64,000 nt of DNA from Pedobacter sp. FW305-3-2-15-E-R2A2 (GTDB lineage Bacteria; Bacteroidota; Bacteroidia; Sphingobacteriales; Sphingobacteriaceae): assembly GCF_038446955.1 (NCBI RefSeq), contig NZ_CP151803.1, positions 2,480,001 to 2,544,000 on the forward strand, read 5' to 3'. Below, one piece after another: positions 45,143 through 54,031 of this stretch. A program made the position numbers and the translations under genes. The notes under the pieces are model-generated. The model had not been told where the DNA came from. It did not search any database and saw only the letters and a program-made list of their open reading frames with translations. How positions within the stretch are numbered: the first letter of the stretch is position 1; every line of letters begins with the position of its first letter.

Positions 45143-46021
45143 ATGAAAACGATGCTGATCCCGACCGATTTTTCTCCTGCAGCGAATAATGCTGCTCATT
45201 ATGCTTTTCAGCTTGGAAAAAGTATAAAAGCAAGTTTGAAGTTGTGTTATGCAGTTACCCTGCCTGTAGAAGCCTCCATGGGACAACAGGTGGCCTGGCC
45301 TTTAATGGATTATTCAAGTCTGCAAAAGGAAGGAAAGGAGGAATTACGAAAGTTGTCAGTCGAGCTGGAAACAAAAAACAGTTCGGTAGTTCCTGATGCG
45401 ATTGAGCAACCCCCGGTTCATTATACCGCGGAAATTGGAACGCTAACGGAGGTTGTAAAACAGCAATTGAACAAGGAAAAGGCAAATATGGTGGTCATGG
45501 GCACTTCCGGAGCAGGGGCATTAAGCCGTTTCTTCTTAGGGAGCAGCAGCAGGGAACTGATGGATCATGCGGACTTCCCAATTCTATTGGTCCCACCCGG
45601 AGCGGAATTTCAGGGGATAAAAAAGATCGCATTTGCCACCGACCTCAGCGGGGGAGATATTGAATTAATCCATTCCCTTAGTCTTTTTGCGCGGCTCTTT
45701 AATGCCGAAATTCTAATTGTTCACGTGAGCCCGGCTGGTTTTGATTCCGATGTTCATCAGGATAAGATCGATGCTTTTCTGAATGAGGTGACCTGTAAGG
45801 TCAACTATCCGAAAATTTACTATCGCCATGTGAAAGACATGGGAGTGGATGAAGGCTTAAACTGGCTTACCCAACATGTAGCTATAGATTTACTGGCTAT
45901 GGTTCACCGCAGACATCATTTCATGCAGCGCATATTTGAAGGTAGCCGGACCAAAAAAATGGCCGGCCACCTGAAGCTCCCCCTGCTTATATTTCCTTCT
46001 GAAAGTCCGATTTTCCTTTAA
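45143..46021 (+). CDS. Universal stress protein with two UspA domains
   Basis: 292 residues from ATG 45143; ATG 45137 is the other option, and the longer frame from 45041 is not supported. Domain 1 (1-150) starts MKTMLIPTDFSPAANNAAHYAF and has the ATP-binding loop GTSGAGALSRFFLGSSS. Domain 2 (155-290) starts KIAFATDLSGGDIELI but its loop (HRRHHFMQRIFEGSRTKKM) lacks the Gly pattern, so only the first domain should bind ATP. Tandem USPs act in stress and nutrient limitation. Confidence 0.9.
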   Translation: MKTMLIPTDFSPAANNAAHYAFQLGKSIKASLKLCYAVTLPVEASMGQQVAWPLMDYSSLQKEGKEELRKLSVELETKNSSVVPDAIEQPPVHYTAEIGTLTEVVKQQLNKEKANMVVMGTSGAGALSRFFLGSSSRELMDHADFPILLVPPGAEFQGIKKIAFATDLSGGDIELIHSLSLFARLFNAEILIVHVSPAGFDSDVHQDKIDAFLNEVTCKVNYPKIYYRHVKDMGVDEGLNWLTQHVAIDLLAMVHRRHHFMQRIFEGSRTKKMAGHLKLPLLIFPSESPIFL

Positions 46022-46127
46022 ACGGTTAAGAAATCAAAAACTGAATTCTTTCAGGAAAGATAAGCTTGAATTCTGTAGCAATCTTGTAGTAATCTAAGTT
46101 TTTGTCGCCTAAAACGACCATAAAATG

Positions 46128-46135
46128 TAGCTTTG
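46128..46135 (+). promoter_or_regulatory. -7 box TAGCTTTG beside the PAS gene start
   Basis: Exact TAnnTTTG match with a possible -33 TTTG at 46101-46104. It leaves one base before ATG 46137 and seven before ATG 46143, so the second ATG is the better start and the mRNA is predicted to be leaderless. Confidence 0.55.
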
Positions 46136-46142
46136 CATGCTT

Positions 46143-46802
46143 ATGGGCATATTTACGACGGGCATGGAGTATACAGGGTGGAGCTCAGAGGAGAAATTAC
46201 TACCGCTTTTAATCGCTTATCAGCAGGCAGTCGATACCAGTATAATTTCCTCTATTACAGATATCAAAGGCGAAATTATTCATGTGAACAGGAAATTCTG
46301 TGAGGTGTCGAAGTTTAGTGCTGAGGAGCTGATTGGAGAAAATCACCGGGTCATCAATTCCGGTTACCACCCTAAAGAATTCCTGAAAAATATGTGGAAG
46401 ACGATTCGTGAGGGAAAGGTCTGGCACGGCGAGATCAAGAACCGGGCTAAAGATGGATCCTTCTATTGGGTGGACAGTGTAATCGTTCCCATCAAGGACC
46501 TGCAGGGGAAGCCTGTTCAATACCTTTCGTTAAGAACATTGATCTCTGAGCGTAAAGCGAAGGAAGAAAGAGGCCGTGAGGAGCAAATAAAAGCGATGGA
46601 AGAGATGCTTTACAAGATCTCTCATGAAGTGAGGCAACCGGTGGTTCAGATCCTGGGTTTGTCAGATTTGTTTGAGCATCACATCGATTCCGAAGAAGAC
46701 CTGAGAATGACCATAAGCGGAATTAGGCGTTCAGCAGTTCTGCTCGATAATTATACGAGGGAACTTGCCGGATTTGTACATAAGATTAGGAATGAACAAT
46801 GA
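46143..46802 (+). CDS. PAS protein with a phosphoacceptor helix but no kinase domain
   Basis: 219 residues, cytosolic. A PAS domain at about 28-135 (SSITDIKGEIIHVNRKFCEVSKFS; GYHPKEFLKNMW; SFYWVDSVIVPI) is followed by a coiled-coil linker and a HisKA-like helix pair with YKISHEVRQPVVQILGLSDLF (His161). No HATPase domain follows; the frame ends at 219. The ATG of the next gene overlaps its stop (ATGA), so the two are translated together. It may take a phosphate from another kinase, act as a decoy, or simply dimerise. Confidence 0.85.
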   Translation: MGIFTTGMEYTGWSSEEKLLPLLIAYQQAVDTSIISSITDIKGEIIHVNRKFCEVSKFSAEELIGENHRVINSGYHPKEFLKNMWKTIREGKVWHGEIKNRAKDGSFYWVDSVIVPIKDLQGKPVQYLSLRTLISERKAKEERGREEQIKAMEEMLYKISHEVRQPVVQILGLSDLFEHHIDSEEDLRMTISGIRRSAVLLDNYTRELAGFVHKIRNEQ

Positions 46803-47563
46803 GAATAGCGGTTATTAGTGATATTCATGGAAATTTGCCGGCCCTGAAAGCGGTATTGGATGATATTGATTTGTTTCACGCAGATGCAATTTATTGCCTG
46901 GGCGATTTAACCGATGGTGCGCCCTGGAATAATGAAGTCGTTGAATTGATCCGGAGCAGGGCAATTCCAACCCTGATGGGAAATCACGATGAGCGCATCG
47001 CCTTTGACCATCCTGTGTTTTCCTTGAGTAAACACAGCAAGGTGGAACAGGAGGCGAGATTAAATACGATTAACCATACCAAATCAACCCTCAGTATAGC
47101 CAACAAAGAATTTCTGGCAGGTTTGCCGGCAACGATCAGGCTGTCTTTTGGAACTGTTTCTATTTTGCTCGTTCATGGAAGTGCGGAAAGCAATGAGGAA
47201 TATATCTATGAACAGCACGATGAAGCAGCATTGACGAAAATGCTGGATGACCAGGGCGCGGACCTGATGGTTTCAGGACATACCCATCTTTCTTTTATCC
47301 GGTACTTACCAGGAGATGGAGTTTTTAAAAATAAGTTGGTGATCAATGCCGGATCCGTAGGCAGGTCTAAAGAAACCGATCGTAAGGCATGTTATCTGCA
47401 GCTAAACATCCCAGATCTCCTGGAAGGAAGCGGTTTGGAAGCGGTCATTCCTGTGATTCGCAAAGTATCCTACCCAATTGGGGAAACTATCGAGGGGATC
47501 AGGAACAGCGATGTGCCTGATTTTTATGCTGACTTTTTGGAACAGCAGGAGCAGAAGGTTTAA
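46799..47563 (+). CDS. Calcineurin-like metallophosphoesterase
   Basis: 254 residues with the complete motif set: ISDIHGN (Asp8, His10), LGDLTDGAP, GNHDERI, LLVHGSAESN and VSGHTHLSF. The size and layout match the YfcE/ApaH-like branch that hydrolyses small phosphodiesters or nucleotides in the cytosol. Four bases are shared with the PAS gene. Substrate unknown. Confidence 0.9.
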   Translation: MRIAVISDIHGNLPALKAVLDDIDLFHADAIYCLGDLTDGAPWNNEVVELIRSRAIPTLMGNHDERIAFDHPVFSLSKHSKVEQEARLNTINHTKSTLSIANKEFLAGLPATIRLSFGTVSILLVHGSAESNEEYIYEQHDEAALTKMLDDQGADLMVSGHTHLSFIRYLPGDGVFKNKLVINAGSVGRSKETDRKACYLQLNIPDLLEGSGLEAVIPVIRKVSYPIGETIEGIRNSDVPDFYADFLEQQEQKV

Positions 47564-47576
47564 AATCTACAAGGAT

Positions 47577-48428
47577 TTAGCTTTTTCTGGTAAAACTGTA
47601 ATGGTTCATTTTTTTGTACTCGGAAGGATTCATTCCCTTATGCTTTTTGAATACCCTGTTTAGGTGGCTGGCATCTGTAAAGCCGAATTCAAAGACGATG
47701 TCATTGATCTGCATGTCAGTGAAACGGAGACGGGTTTCGATCAGCTTTAGCCGGTATTCCGAAATGTATTGTTGCAGGCTTTCTCCTGTTTTGCTTTTAA
47801 AGTATTCGCTGATATAGCTGGGAGAGATGCTAAAATGAGCCGCCATCTTTGTCGCCCTTAGCTGTTCCGGAAGATAAATATGCTGATGAATGTAATTCAG
47901 CAGCTGAATCGGATAATTTGTTGCTGCTCCCTTTACAGAGGCATGGGTATCCATGCTCAGGTTTCTCGCGGCAATAGTGATGATGGTGTTGATGAGTTGT
48001 TTGATCACTTCCCCCTCATGTGGCCGGGGATCCTGTTGTTCCCTGATTAATGCCTCTGCCATTGCCCTGATTAAGGGCTTATCGGAAATGTTGTTTAAAA
48101 TACAACCCGGCAAATGATTGTGACTATGAAACAGAAATTCAAGCTTTTGGACCCATTCTTTGCTCAGACCTTTTAAATAGCTTTCATTAAAACGGATCAT
48201 AAAGAAACGGGTAGGGGAATGAATTTCAAAGCCATGCACATCCTGAGGAAATATTAAGAATAACTTATTGGCACTATAAGGTAATTTATGACTGTTGATG
48301 CTTTGGATTCCCTTTCCATCAAGGATGAAGACCATTTCAAAAAAGGTGTTTTTATGTTCCCTGGCCGAATAGCTGGTCAATTCCAGGTATTCCAGTTCAA
48401 ATGGCTGATATAGATTCTTTATTTCCAT
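47577..48428 (-). CDS. AraC-family regulator divergent from a DoxX gene
   Basis: 283 residues from ATG 48428; an upstream TTG at 48449 lies before the -7-like box. The N-terminal cupin part (YSAREHKNTFFEMVFILDGKG) senses the signal. The C-terminal double HTH at about 185-280 has MAAHFSISPSYISEYFKSKTGESLQQYI and INDIVFEFGFTDASHLNRVFKKHKGMNPSEYKK. It is likely the controller of the divergent DoxX gene, as inferred from position. Confidence 0.9.
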   Translation of the reverse strand: MEIKNLYQPFELEYLELTSYSAREHKNTFFEMVFILDGKGIQSINSHKLPYSANKLFLIFPQDVHGFEIHSPTRFFMIRFNESYLKGLSKEWVQKLEFLFHSHNHLPGCILNNISDKPLIRAMAEALIREQQDPRPHEGEVIKQLINTIITIAARNLSMDTHASVKGAATNYPIQLLNYIHQHIYLPEQLRATKMAAHFSISPSYISEYFKSKTGESLQQYISEYRLKLIETRLRFTDMQINDIVFEFGFTDASHLNRVFKKHKGMNPSEYKKMNHYSFTRKS

Positions 48429-48433
48429 TCCTG

Positions 48434-48441
48434 TAAACTTA
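48434..48441 (-). promoter_or_regulatory. -7-like box TAAGTTTA five bases before the AraC start
   Basis: Matches TAnnTTTG on the minus strand except the last base, with five bases to ATG 48428. It excludes the TTG at 48449 as start and predicts a nearly leaderless mRNA. Confidence 0.4.
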
Positions 48442-48525
48442 CAAATCAATCCAATGATTGTACAATGGTTATTTGTTTATTCTCTTCAATTTTGTGGTAT
48501 CAAATTTATTCAAAAAGACAGAGAA

Positions 48526-48918
48526 ATGAATACTACCACTTTTTTATTACTGAGATTGGGCGTTGCTGCGAGCATGTTTGGACATGGCCTGGTGAGGCTC
48601 CCTAAGCTTGCTGCCTTTAGCCATTGGATGCTGGGGAGCTTCGAAAAATCAATGCTGCCCAAAGTATTGGTGCTTCCGTTTAGTTATGCCTTGCCAATTG
48701 CTGAATTTACAGTTGGATTGTTATTATTGCTTGGCTTATTTACCAAATCCGCCTTGCTTGCCGGAGCTTGGATCATGCTGATCCTGATTTTGGGAACAGC
48801 AATGGTAGAAAATTGGGAGGCGATTCCATCACAGTTAATTCACCTTGCTTTTTTTGCATTGCTGATTCAGTTTGTTGCTGATAACAATTGGTCTTTGGAT
48901 CAGTATTTCCGGAAATGA
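48526..48918 (+). CDS. DoxX-family membrane protein
   Basis: 130 residues from ATG 48526, with four membrane helices: LLLRLGVAASMFGHGLV, ALPIAEFTVGLLLLLGL, SALLAGAWIMLILILGTAM and LIHLAFFALLIQFVA. The GHG in the first helix and PIAEF in the second are typical of DoxX. The family is linked to thiol and oxidative stress respiration complexes. It faces the AraC gene and shares a terminator with the phosphodiesterase gene. Confidence 0.88.
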   Translation: MNTTTFLLLRLGVAASMFGHGLVRLPKLAAFSHWMLGSFEKSMLPKVLVLPFSYALPIAEFTVGLLLLLGLFTKSALLAGAWIMLILILGTAMVENWEAIPSQLIHLAFFALLIQFVADNNWSLDQYFRK

Positions 48919-48919
48919 A

Positions 48920-48943
48920 AAAAGGAGCAATTTTGCTCCTTTT
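48920..48943. terminator. Terminator between DoxX and phosphodiesterase genes
   Basis: 10-bp perfect stem AAAAGGAGCA/TGCTCCTTTT (48920-48929 with 48934-48943), 4-nt loop. It serves both convergent genes. Confidence 0.85.
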
Positions 48944-48952
48944 ACTGAAATT

Positions 48953-49840
48953 TTATTTGCTGAAGCTATCTGCGACAGCCTTTCCGCGCCAGCTCTGTGG
49001 TGTTTTTAGTCCGAGAATCCAGGCAATGGTAGCTGCTGTGTCATAAGTGATGATGACATCTTTGATCTGGTGATTTTTCTTAATGCCAGGTCCATTGATG
49101 ACCCATGGGATCTGCACCTCATCCAGTGATTTGCCTCCATGACCTTTTCCCGTACCACCATGATCGGCAGATACAATGATGATCGTTTCTTTTTCAATGC
49201 CTGCGTCTTTTACCGCCTGCACAATTTTTCCTATCCTTGCGTCTACCTTTTGCAACTGCTCATAATAAGCAGGAGTCCGGTGACCAATCTCATGACCGGT
49301 ATGGTCTGGCTCATCCAGGTGTAAGAATGTGAAATATGGTTTGTCTCTTTTAATGATTGCGGCAGCAGTATCTGCACAGAAATCATCTTTGTCTTCGCCT
49401 GGCACCACAATGCTAATGGCATCCTTCTCTACTAAAGGGCCAATTCCCGGCCAGCTGTAAATTACTGCGGTTTTAGCATTTGGCTGCTGATCTCTGATCA
49501 CGCTGAAAATAGAAGGAAACAAGCCGTATTTTGTGGTGGTTACAGAAGGAATTTCCGGAGTTTTACTTCCCCATTCGGTATAACCATGTTCGGTTGGTCC
49601 GGCACCCATTAGCATAGAAGCCCAGTTTACGGCACTTGAAGAGGGGAGGACAGATCTTGCCTTCAGACTGGATGCACCAGTCTCCATCAGCTTTTTCAGA
49701 TGTGGCATTTTAGCGTCAGGAACAGCATAGGCCCCGAAACCATCACAGCCAATCAGTACGACGTGTTTAACATTCTTGACCTGTGCCTGTAAACTTAGGC
49801 TGATGCAAAGCAGGCAAAAAGAAATAATTGATTTTTTCAT
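48953..49840 (-). CDS. Alkaline-phosphatase-superfamily phosphodiesterase, secreted
   Basis: 295 residues with a signal peptide to about residue 20 (LSLQAQ). Metal site residues: IGCDGFGAYAVPD (Asp), LPSSSAVNWASML (nucleophile Ser region), HLDEPDHTGHEIGH and VSADHGGTGKGHGG. This is the type I phosphodiesterase/nucleotide pyrophosphatase branch. It should cut phosphodiesters in the periplasm. Stand-alone gene. Confidence 0.9.
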   Translation of the reverse strand: MKKSIISFCLLCISLSLQAQVKNVKHVVLIGCDGFGAYAVPDAKMPHLKKLMETGASSLKARSVLPSSSAVNWASMLMGAGPTEHGYTEWGSKTPEIPSVTTTKYGLFPSIFSVIRDQQPNAKTAVIYSWPGIGPLVEKDAISIVVPGEDKDDFCADTAAAIIKRDKPYFTFLHLDEPDHTGHEIGHRTPAYYEQLQKVDARIGKIVQAVKDAGIEKETIIIVSADHGGTGKGHGGKSLDEVQIPWVINGPGIKKNHQIKDVIITYDTAATIAWILGLKTPQSWRGKAVADSFSK

Positions 49841-50081
49841 TTGTGTTGTTATTTGTGGTTTTATACTTGATTTCTATTCATTTTCAACGAGTAAAAGACC
49901 TTTTCATGAAGACCTCAAATCTACACGATGTGGCTTTGTTTTTTTGAAATGTTAAATATATGTGTTATGATGTTTAGTTTTATTAAACATTGTGATTTAT
50001 TTTCATCACTGCGGTACGGAGAAAGCAAGCTTTTTTTTCGGGATTACAAAGACCTGTTAAAGAGGATCTGATGGTAATTGC

Positions 50082-50089
50082 TATTTTTG
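50082..50089 (+). promoter_or_regulatory. -7 box TATTTTTG of the SMI1/KNR4 gene
   Basis: Exact TAnnTTTG match. The RNA start would fall near 50095, after the TTG at 50078, which excludes that codon and supports ATG 50156 with a leader of about 60 bases. Confidence 0.5.
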
Positions 50090-50155
50090 AAGAATGCCGG
50101 TGATTGGTATGATCGCCATAGTTTTGCCTGGCATCTAAACGTTAAGAGATTTAAA

Positions 50156-50701
50156 ATGGAAATTAATATTTTAGACCAGCAACTGTCGGGGCTAAGACCT
50201 GAGTTTTATCAAGAGCTTCTTCCCCCGCTTCAAGGCTCGGAAATACAGGCGCTGGAGCAGAAATACCAGCTGACTTTACCGGAGGATCTAAAAATCCTGT
50301 ATTCCTGGAAGAACGGGCAATCTGCAGGTTCTTTTGATTCCTTTGTGAATAATTCGACCTTTCTTTCTTTACAGGAAGCATTGGAAATCGCTGCTGAATT
50401 GACCAGTATGATCGGATATGATTTTGAAATCGAAAACTGGTGGAATAAAAATTGGATTCCTCTTTTTCACAACGGAGGAGGGGATTATATTTGTTATGAT
50501 CTGGAGGGTTTGTTTACCGGAAATGCCGGTCAGTTGATCACGTTCTGGCATGCGGAGGCCGACAGAGATGTAATTGCTCCCTCTCTTAAGGAATTTTTGA
50601 AAGCTATAACCCGTTATTATGAAGCTACTCCCACAACGGCATATGATGAGTTTTTTGAGGCAGATGAGATTGAGGGGTATCCGAAAAATTTTGAGGTCTA
50701 A
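50156..50701 (+). CDS. SMI1/KNR4 family protein
   Basis: 181 residues from ATG 50156. The SMI1/KNR4 fold is clear: LLPPLQGSEIQALEQKYQLTLPEDLKILYSWKNGQ, then FLSLQEAL, NWIPLFHNGGGDYICYDLEG and ITFWHAEADRDVIAPSLKEFL. Many bacterial members are immunity proteins of contact-dependent toxins, but no toxin gene is adjacent, so an orphan immunity gene or housekeeping role is equally possible. It ends at a shared terminator. Confidence 0.88.
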   Translation: MEINILDQQLSGLRPEFYQELLPPLQGSEIQALEQKYQLTLPEDLKILYSWKNGQSAGSFDSFVNNSTFLSLQEALEIAAELTSMIGYDFEIENWWNKNWIPLFHNGGGDYICYDLEGLFTGNAGQLITFWHAEADRDVIAPSLKEFLKAITRYYEATPTTAYDEFFEADEIEGYPKNFEV

Positions 50702-50746
50702 TACCAGTCAGGCTAAATAAGAACGCTAAAGAAAAAAGATATTTCA

Positions 50747-50786
50747 AAAAAAAAGGCGTTGAACCTAGATTCAACGCCTTTTTTTT
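50747..50786. terminator. Bidirectional terminator between SMI1 and metQ genes
   Basis: 17-bp perfect stem including A- and T-runs (50747-50763 with 50770-50786), 6-nt loop. Confidence 0.93.
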
Positions 50787-50801
50787 GAAGGTATCCAGCA
50801 A

Positions 50802-51623
50802 TTACCAGCCCTTGATCGCTCCGCCTTTAAAGGCCTTCTGTGCGGCTTGTTCTACTTCTGCTGATTGATAAGCTTTGACAAATTTCAATACTTTTTCTGC
50901 GGTTTTGTTGTCTTCTCTTGCCACAATTGCATTTACATATGGAGAGTCTTTATCTTCTACGAATAAACCGTCTTTTTCAGGACTCAGTCCCACCGGAGCT
51001 GCAAAAGTATTGTTGATGATGGCGATGGTTACATTCTGATCGTCCAATGCCCTTGGCAATTGCGGAGCTTCCAGTTCCAGTATTTTAAGCTTTTTAGGAT
51101 TGTCCGTGATGTCATTTACAGTAGGCAGCAAACCAACTCCGTCTTTAAGTTTTAAAAGACCGAATTTCTGCAACAGCAACAATGATCTTCCACCATTGGT
51201 GGCATCGTTGGGAATGATGATGGTGCTTTCGTCTTTAAGTTCAGTCAGTGACTTGATCTTTTTAGAATACCCTGCTAACGGATAAACAAAGGTATTTCCA
51301 ACGATGGCAAATTTATAACCGCGTTGTTTGGTCTGAACATCAAGATAAGGCTTATTTTGAAAAACGTTTGCATCAATATCTTTCTGATGAAGGGCTTCAT
51401 TCGGCATCACATAATCGTTAAACTGAACGAGCTCGACTTCCAATCCGTATTTTTCTTTTGCTACTTTTTTTGCGGCCTCAGCAAGGCTATATTCCGGTCC
51501 TGATTCTACACCTACCTTAATGTGGTTAGGATCATCCTTTTTTGCTCCGCCTCCACAGCTGAATAACAATGCTGAACTGCTAAGAAGGGCTAATGTGGCG
51601 AGGAATTTGATTTTTGTATTCAT
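50802..51623 (-). CDS. metQ: Methionine ABC transporter substrate-binding lipoprotein
   Basis: 273 residues with lipobox ALLFS-Cys23 followed by GGG. NlpA/MetQ fold: IKVGVESGPEYSLAEAAKKVAKEKYGLEVELVQFNDYVMPNEAL, NVFQNKPYLD, YPLAGYSKKIKSLTEL and IIPNDATNGGRSLLLLQK. It captures methionine (D or L) and hands it to MetI. Third gene of metNIQ, 25 bases after metI. Confidence 0.93.
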   Translation of the reverse strand: MNTKIKFLATLALLSSSALLFSCGGGAKKDDPNHIKVGVESGPEYSLAEAAKKVAKEKYGLEVELVQFNDYVMPNEALHQKDIDANVFQNKPYLDVQTKQRGYKFAIVGNTFVYPLAGYSKKIKSLTELKDESTIIIPNDATNGGRSLLLLQKFGLLKLKDGVGLLPTVNDITDNPKKLKILELEAPQLPRALDDQNVTIAIINNTFAAPVGLSPEKDGLFVEDKDSPYVNAIVAREDNKTAEKVLKFVKAYQSAEVEQAAQKAFKGGAIKGW

Positions 51624-51648
51624 GTGATTAAAATATTTGAGGTGATGC

Positions 51649-52302
51649 TTATCTGTGGTCTACTTTTTTGGCGATGAAATCTCCGAGAAACTGGATTAAA
51701 AAGACCAGCATGATCAATAGGATCAATACGGTATTCATCACGAATACATCATAGCCGACATATCCATATTGATAACCAATCTGGCCCAGTCCGCCTGCAC
51801 CAACTGCACCGCCCATTGCCGAATAACCGACAAGGGTGATCAGGGTAACTGATGCGCTGTTGATGATGGAAGGAAGTGCTTCAGGTAACAATACCTTATA
51901 TACAATCTGGAAAGGGGTTGCGCCCATTGCCCTTGCAGCTTCTACCAATCCGCCCGGAACTTCTATCAGGCTATTCTCTATTAAGCGGGCAATAAAAGGG
52001 GCCGCGCCAATACTTAAGGGAACGATGGCTGCTTCCACACCAATAGAGGTACCTACCAATGCTCTGGTAAAAGGGATCATCCAAACGATCAGGATGATAA
52101 ATGGAATGGAACGAAAGATGTTAACGATCACCGAAATGACGTTGTTTAGTGTCCTATGCTCCAAAACCTGGCCTTTCCTGGTCAGGTAGAGCAATACGCC
52201 AGTTGGCAATCCTATTAAGAAACCAAAAAAGCCGGAAACAAAGGTCATGACGATGGTTTCCCAGGCTCCTTTGGCAAGGAGTAAAATCATTGAATCAGAC
52301 AT
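51649..52302 (-). CDS. metI: Methionine ABC transporter permease
   Basis: 217 residues with five membrane segments. The coupling (EAA) loop is present as [24 protein letters not shown], about residues 125-147. The length is normal for MetI. It overlaps metN by eight bases. Confidence 0.93.
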   Translation of the reverse strand: MSDSMILLLAKGAWETIVMTFVSGFFGFLIGLPTGVLLYLTRKGQVLEHRTLNNVISVIVNIFRSIPFIILIVWMIPFTRALVGTSIGVEAAIVPLSIGAAPFIARLIENSLIEVPGGLVEAARAMGATPFQIVYKVLLPEALPSIINSASVTLITLVGYSAMGGAVGAGGLGQIGYQYGYVGYDVFVMNTVLILLIMLVFLIQFLGDFIAKKVDHR

Positions 52303-53326
52303 AACCTAAGACTTCTACTTTAATATTTTTGTTTTTATAAAATTCAATAGCCCGAAGACTGTTTTCCTGTGTTCCGAATACTTCAATGAGCATTACCCCA
52401 AATTTAACACCTCCGGCGTAATCCATTCTTGCACTGATCACATTACTGTCGATCTGAAAGAGTCTTGCTACTTCCGACAATACAGGGTCGTCTACCGACT
52501 GACCTGTAAATTCCAGCTTCAGGAGCGGGCGTTTATCTGCTGCCGGTGCTGCAACCAATCGTTCTTTATAATCAACCGGGATTTCCAGGTTTAAAGAGGA
52601 AGCAATGAATTCCTTTGCCAATGCGGTTTTGGGATGTGAAAATATTTCACTCACAGCACCCTGTTCAATCAGCTGACCTTCACTAATGACGGCAACCTCA
52701 TCACAGATGTCTTTTACCACATCCATTTCATGGGTAATCAGTAAAATGGTGATGTTTAGTCTTTTATTGATGTCTTTTAATAAGGCCAGAATTGATTTGG
52801 TCGTGGCAGGATCCAAGGCACTTGTGGCTTCATCGCAGAGCAATACTTTGGGGTTGCTGGCCAGGGTTCTGGCAATGGCCACGCGTTGTTTCTGACCGCC
52901 CGATAAGTTGACGGGATAATCATGGTGTTTTTCATCCAGACCAACTAAAGAGAGTAAATCTGAAACCCTTTTTTGGATCTCCTGTTTTGGCGTATGGTCC
53001 AGTTCCAAAGAAAAGGCTACGTTCTCAAAAACAGTTCTGGAAGAGAGCAGGTTGAAATGCTGGAAGATCATTCCGATGTGTCTTCTTGCTTTTGCCAGTT
53101 CTTTTGACGAAAGGTTTATCAGGTTTTGTCCGTCTACGATCACCTCGCCGGAGGTCGGTTTTTCGAGCAGGTTTACACAGCGGATCAGGGTACTTTTTCC
53201 CGCTCCGGAAGCACCAATAACACCGAAAATCTTGCCTTCAGGTACAGTTAAGGAGACATCCGACAGGGCAGTGATCGCTTTTGTTTTCTGATAAAACTTC
53301 TTCGTTATATTTCTTAATTCAATCAT
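52295..53326 (-). CDS. metN: Methionine ABC transporter ATPase with NIL domain
   Basis: 343 residues. Walker [10 protein letters not shown] (38-46), the signature [14 protein letters not shown], Walker [13 protein letters not shown] and the switch His in [10 protein letters not shown] are all present. The C-terminal NIL domain at about 260-340 ([20 protein letters not shown]) binds methionine and inhibits transport when methionine is plentiful. First gene of metNIQ. Confidence 0.95.
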   Translation of the reverse strand: MIELRNITKKFYQKTKAITALSDVSLTVPEGKIFGVIGASGAGKSTLIRCVNLLEKPTSGEVIVDGQNLINLSSKELAKARRHIGMIFQHFNLLSSRTVFENVAFSLELDHTPKQEIQKRVSDLLSLVGLDEKHHDYPVNLSGGQKQRVAIARTLASNPKVLLCDEATSALDPATTKSILALLKDINKRLNITILLITHEMDVVKDICDEVAVISEGQLIEQGAVSEIFSHPKTALAKEFIASSLNLEIPVDYKERLVAAPAADKRPLLKLEFTGQSVDDPVLSEVARLFQIDSNVISARMDYAGGVKFGVMLIEVFGTQENSLRAIEFYKNKNIKVEVLGYV

Positions 53327-53345
53327 TGCCCGGAAGTTTTTTTTA

Positions 53346-53378
53346 CAAAGATAGCGTTTCAGGGCATTGAAACGCTAT
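53346..53378 (-). promoter_or_regulatory. metN promoter with palindromic operator over the -7 box
   Basis: A perfect 10-bp inverted repeat ATAGCGTTTC/GAAACGCTAT (53351-53360 with 53369-53378, 8-nt centre) shares bases with the exact minus-strand -7 box TATCTTTG (53353 to 53346). A bound repressor would stop metNIQ. No SAM riboswitch pattern is seen in the short leader, so control appears to be by protein. Confidence 0.7.
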
Positions 53379-53422
53379 TAATTCTATGGCACAAGTATAG
53401 AATAAAATCCCTGGATAATGAA

Positions 53423-54031
53423 ATGAAAGAAAACTTCTATATTGGAGCCGTAATTGACCACACTAAAATGCAAGAGGATATCCTAAAATTTCACTTCGAC
53501 AAGCTACCGGTTCTGGAATCAGAAAGACTTTTATTGCGCGAACAAACGCTGGATGATGCAGCGGCATTATTTAAAATAAGAAGTAGTGATGCCGTAATGA
53601 AATACATCCCGAGGCCTAAACCGAAATCTATAGCGGATATTGAGGCGCTGATCAATGAAATTCAGGAGAATTTTCTGAAACACGAAAGTCTGGGTTGGGT
53701 CATCACTTTAAAAGAAAAGCCGGAATGCTATGTTGGCCATATCGGATATTGGAAAATTGATGCGGCCAATTTCAGGGCAGAGATTGGCTATTTGCTGGAT
53801 CCGGATTTCTGGGGACAGGGAATTGCAGGAGAAGCATTGTCTTTAGTGACTGATTTTGGGTTCAATGCTGTTGGTTTGCATTCGATTTGTGCGGTAATCG
53901 ATCCCGAAAATCAGGCTTCTGCACGTGTGCTGCTCAAAAGTGGATATGTAAAAGAAGCCCATTTTAAGCAGGACTTTTATTATAATGGTCAATTTTTAGA
54001 CAGTGAAATCTATTGTAAAGTAAATGCCTGA
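53423..54031 (+). CDS. GNAT-family N-acetyltransferase (RimJ/RimL type)
   Basis: 202 residues. The acetyl-CoA loop shows as YLLDPDFWGQGIAGEALSLV, with the N-terminal signature ESERLLLREQTLDDAAALF and the late ENQASARVLLKSGYVKEAHF. It likely acetylates an amine on a protein or small molecule. Its stop overlaps the start of the SRPBCC gene by eight bases. Divergent from metNIQ. Confidence 0.92.
   Translation: MKENFYIGAVIDHTKMQEDILKFHFDKLPVLESERLLLREQTLDDAAALFKIRSSDAVMKYIPRPKPKSIADIEALINEIQENFLKHESLGWVITLKEKPECYVGHIGYWKIDAANFRAEIGYLLDPDFWGQGIAGEALSLVTDFGFNAVGLHSICAVIDPENQASARVLLKSGYVKEAHFKQDFYYNGQFLDSEIYCKVNA

Noticed and set aside
53327..53422. SAM riboswitch before metNIQ
   Set aside because: The predicted leader after the -7 box is about a dozen bases, and the only structure is the palindrome on the promoter itself.
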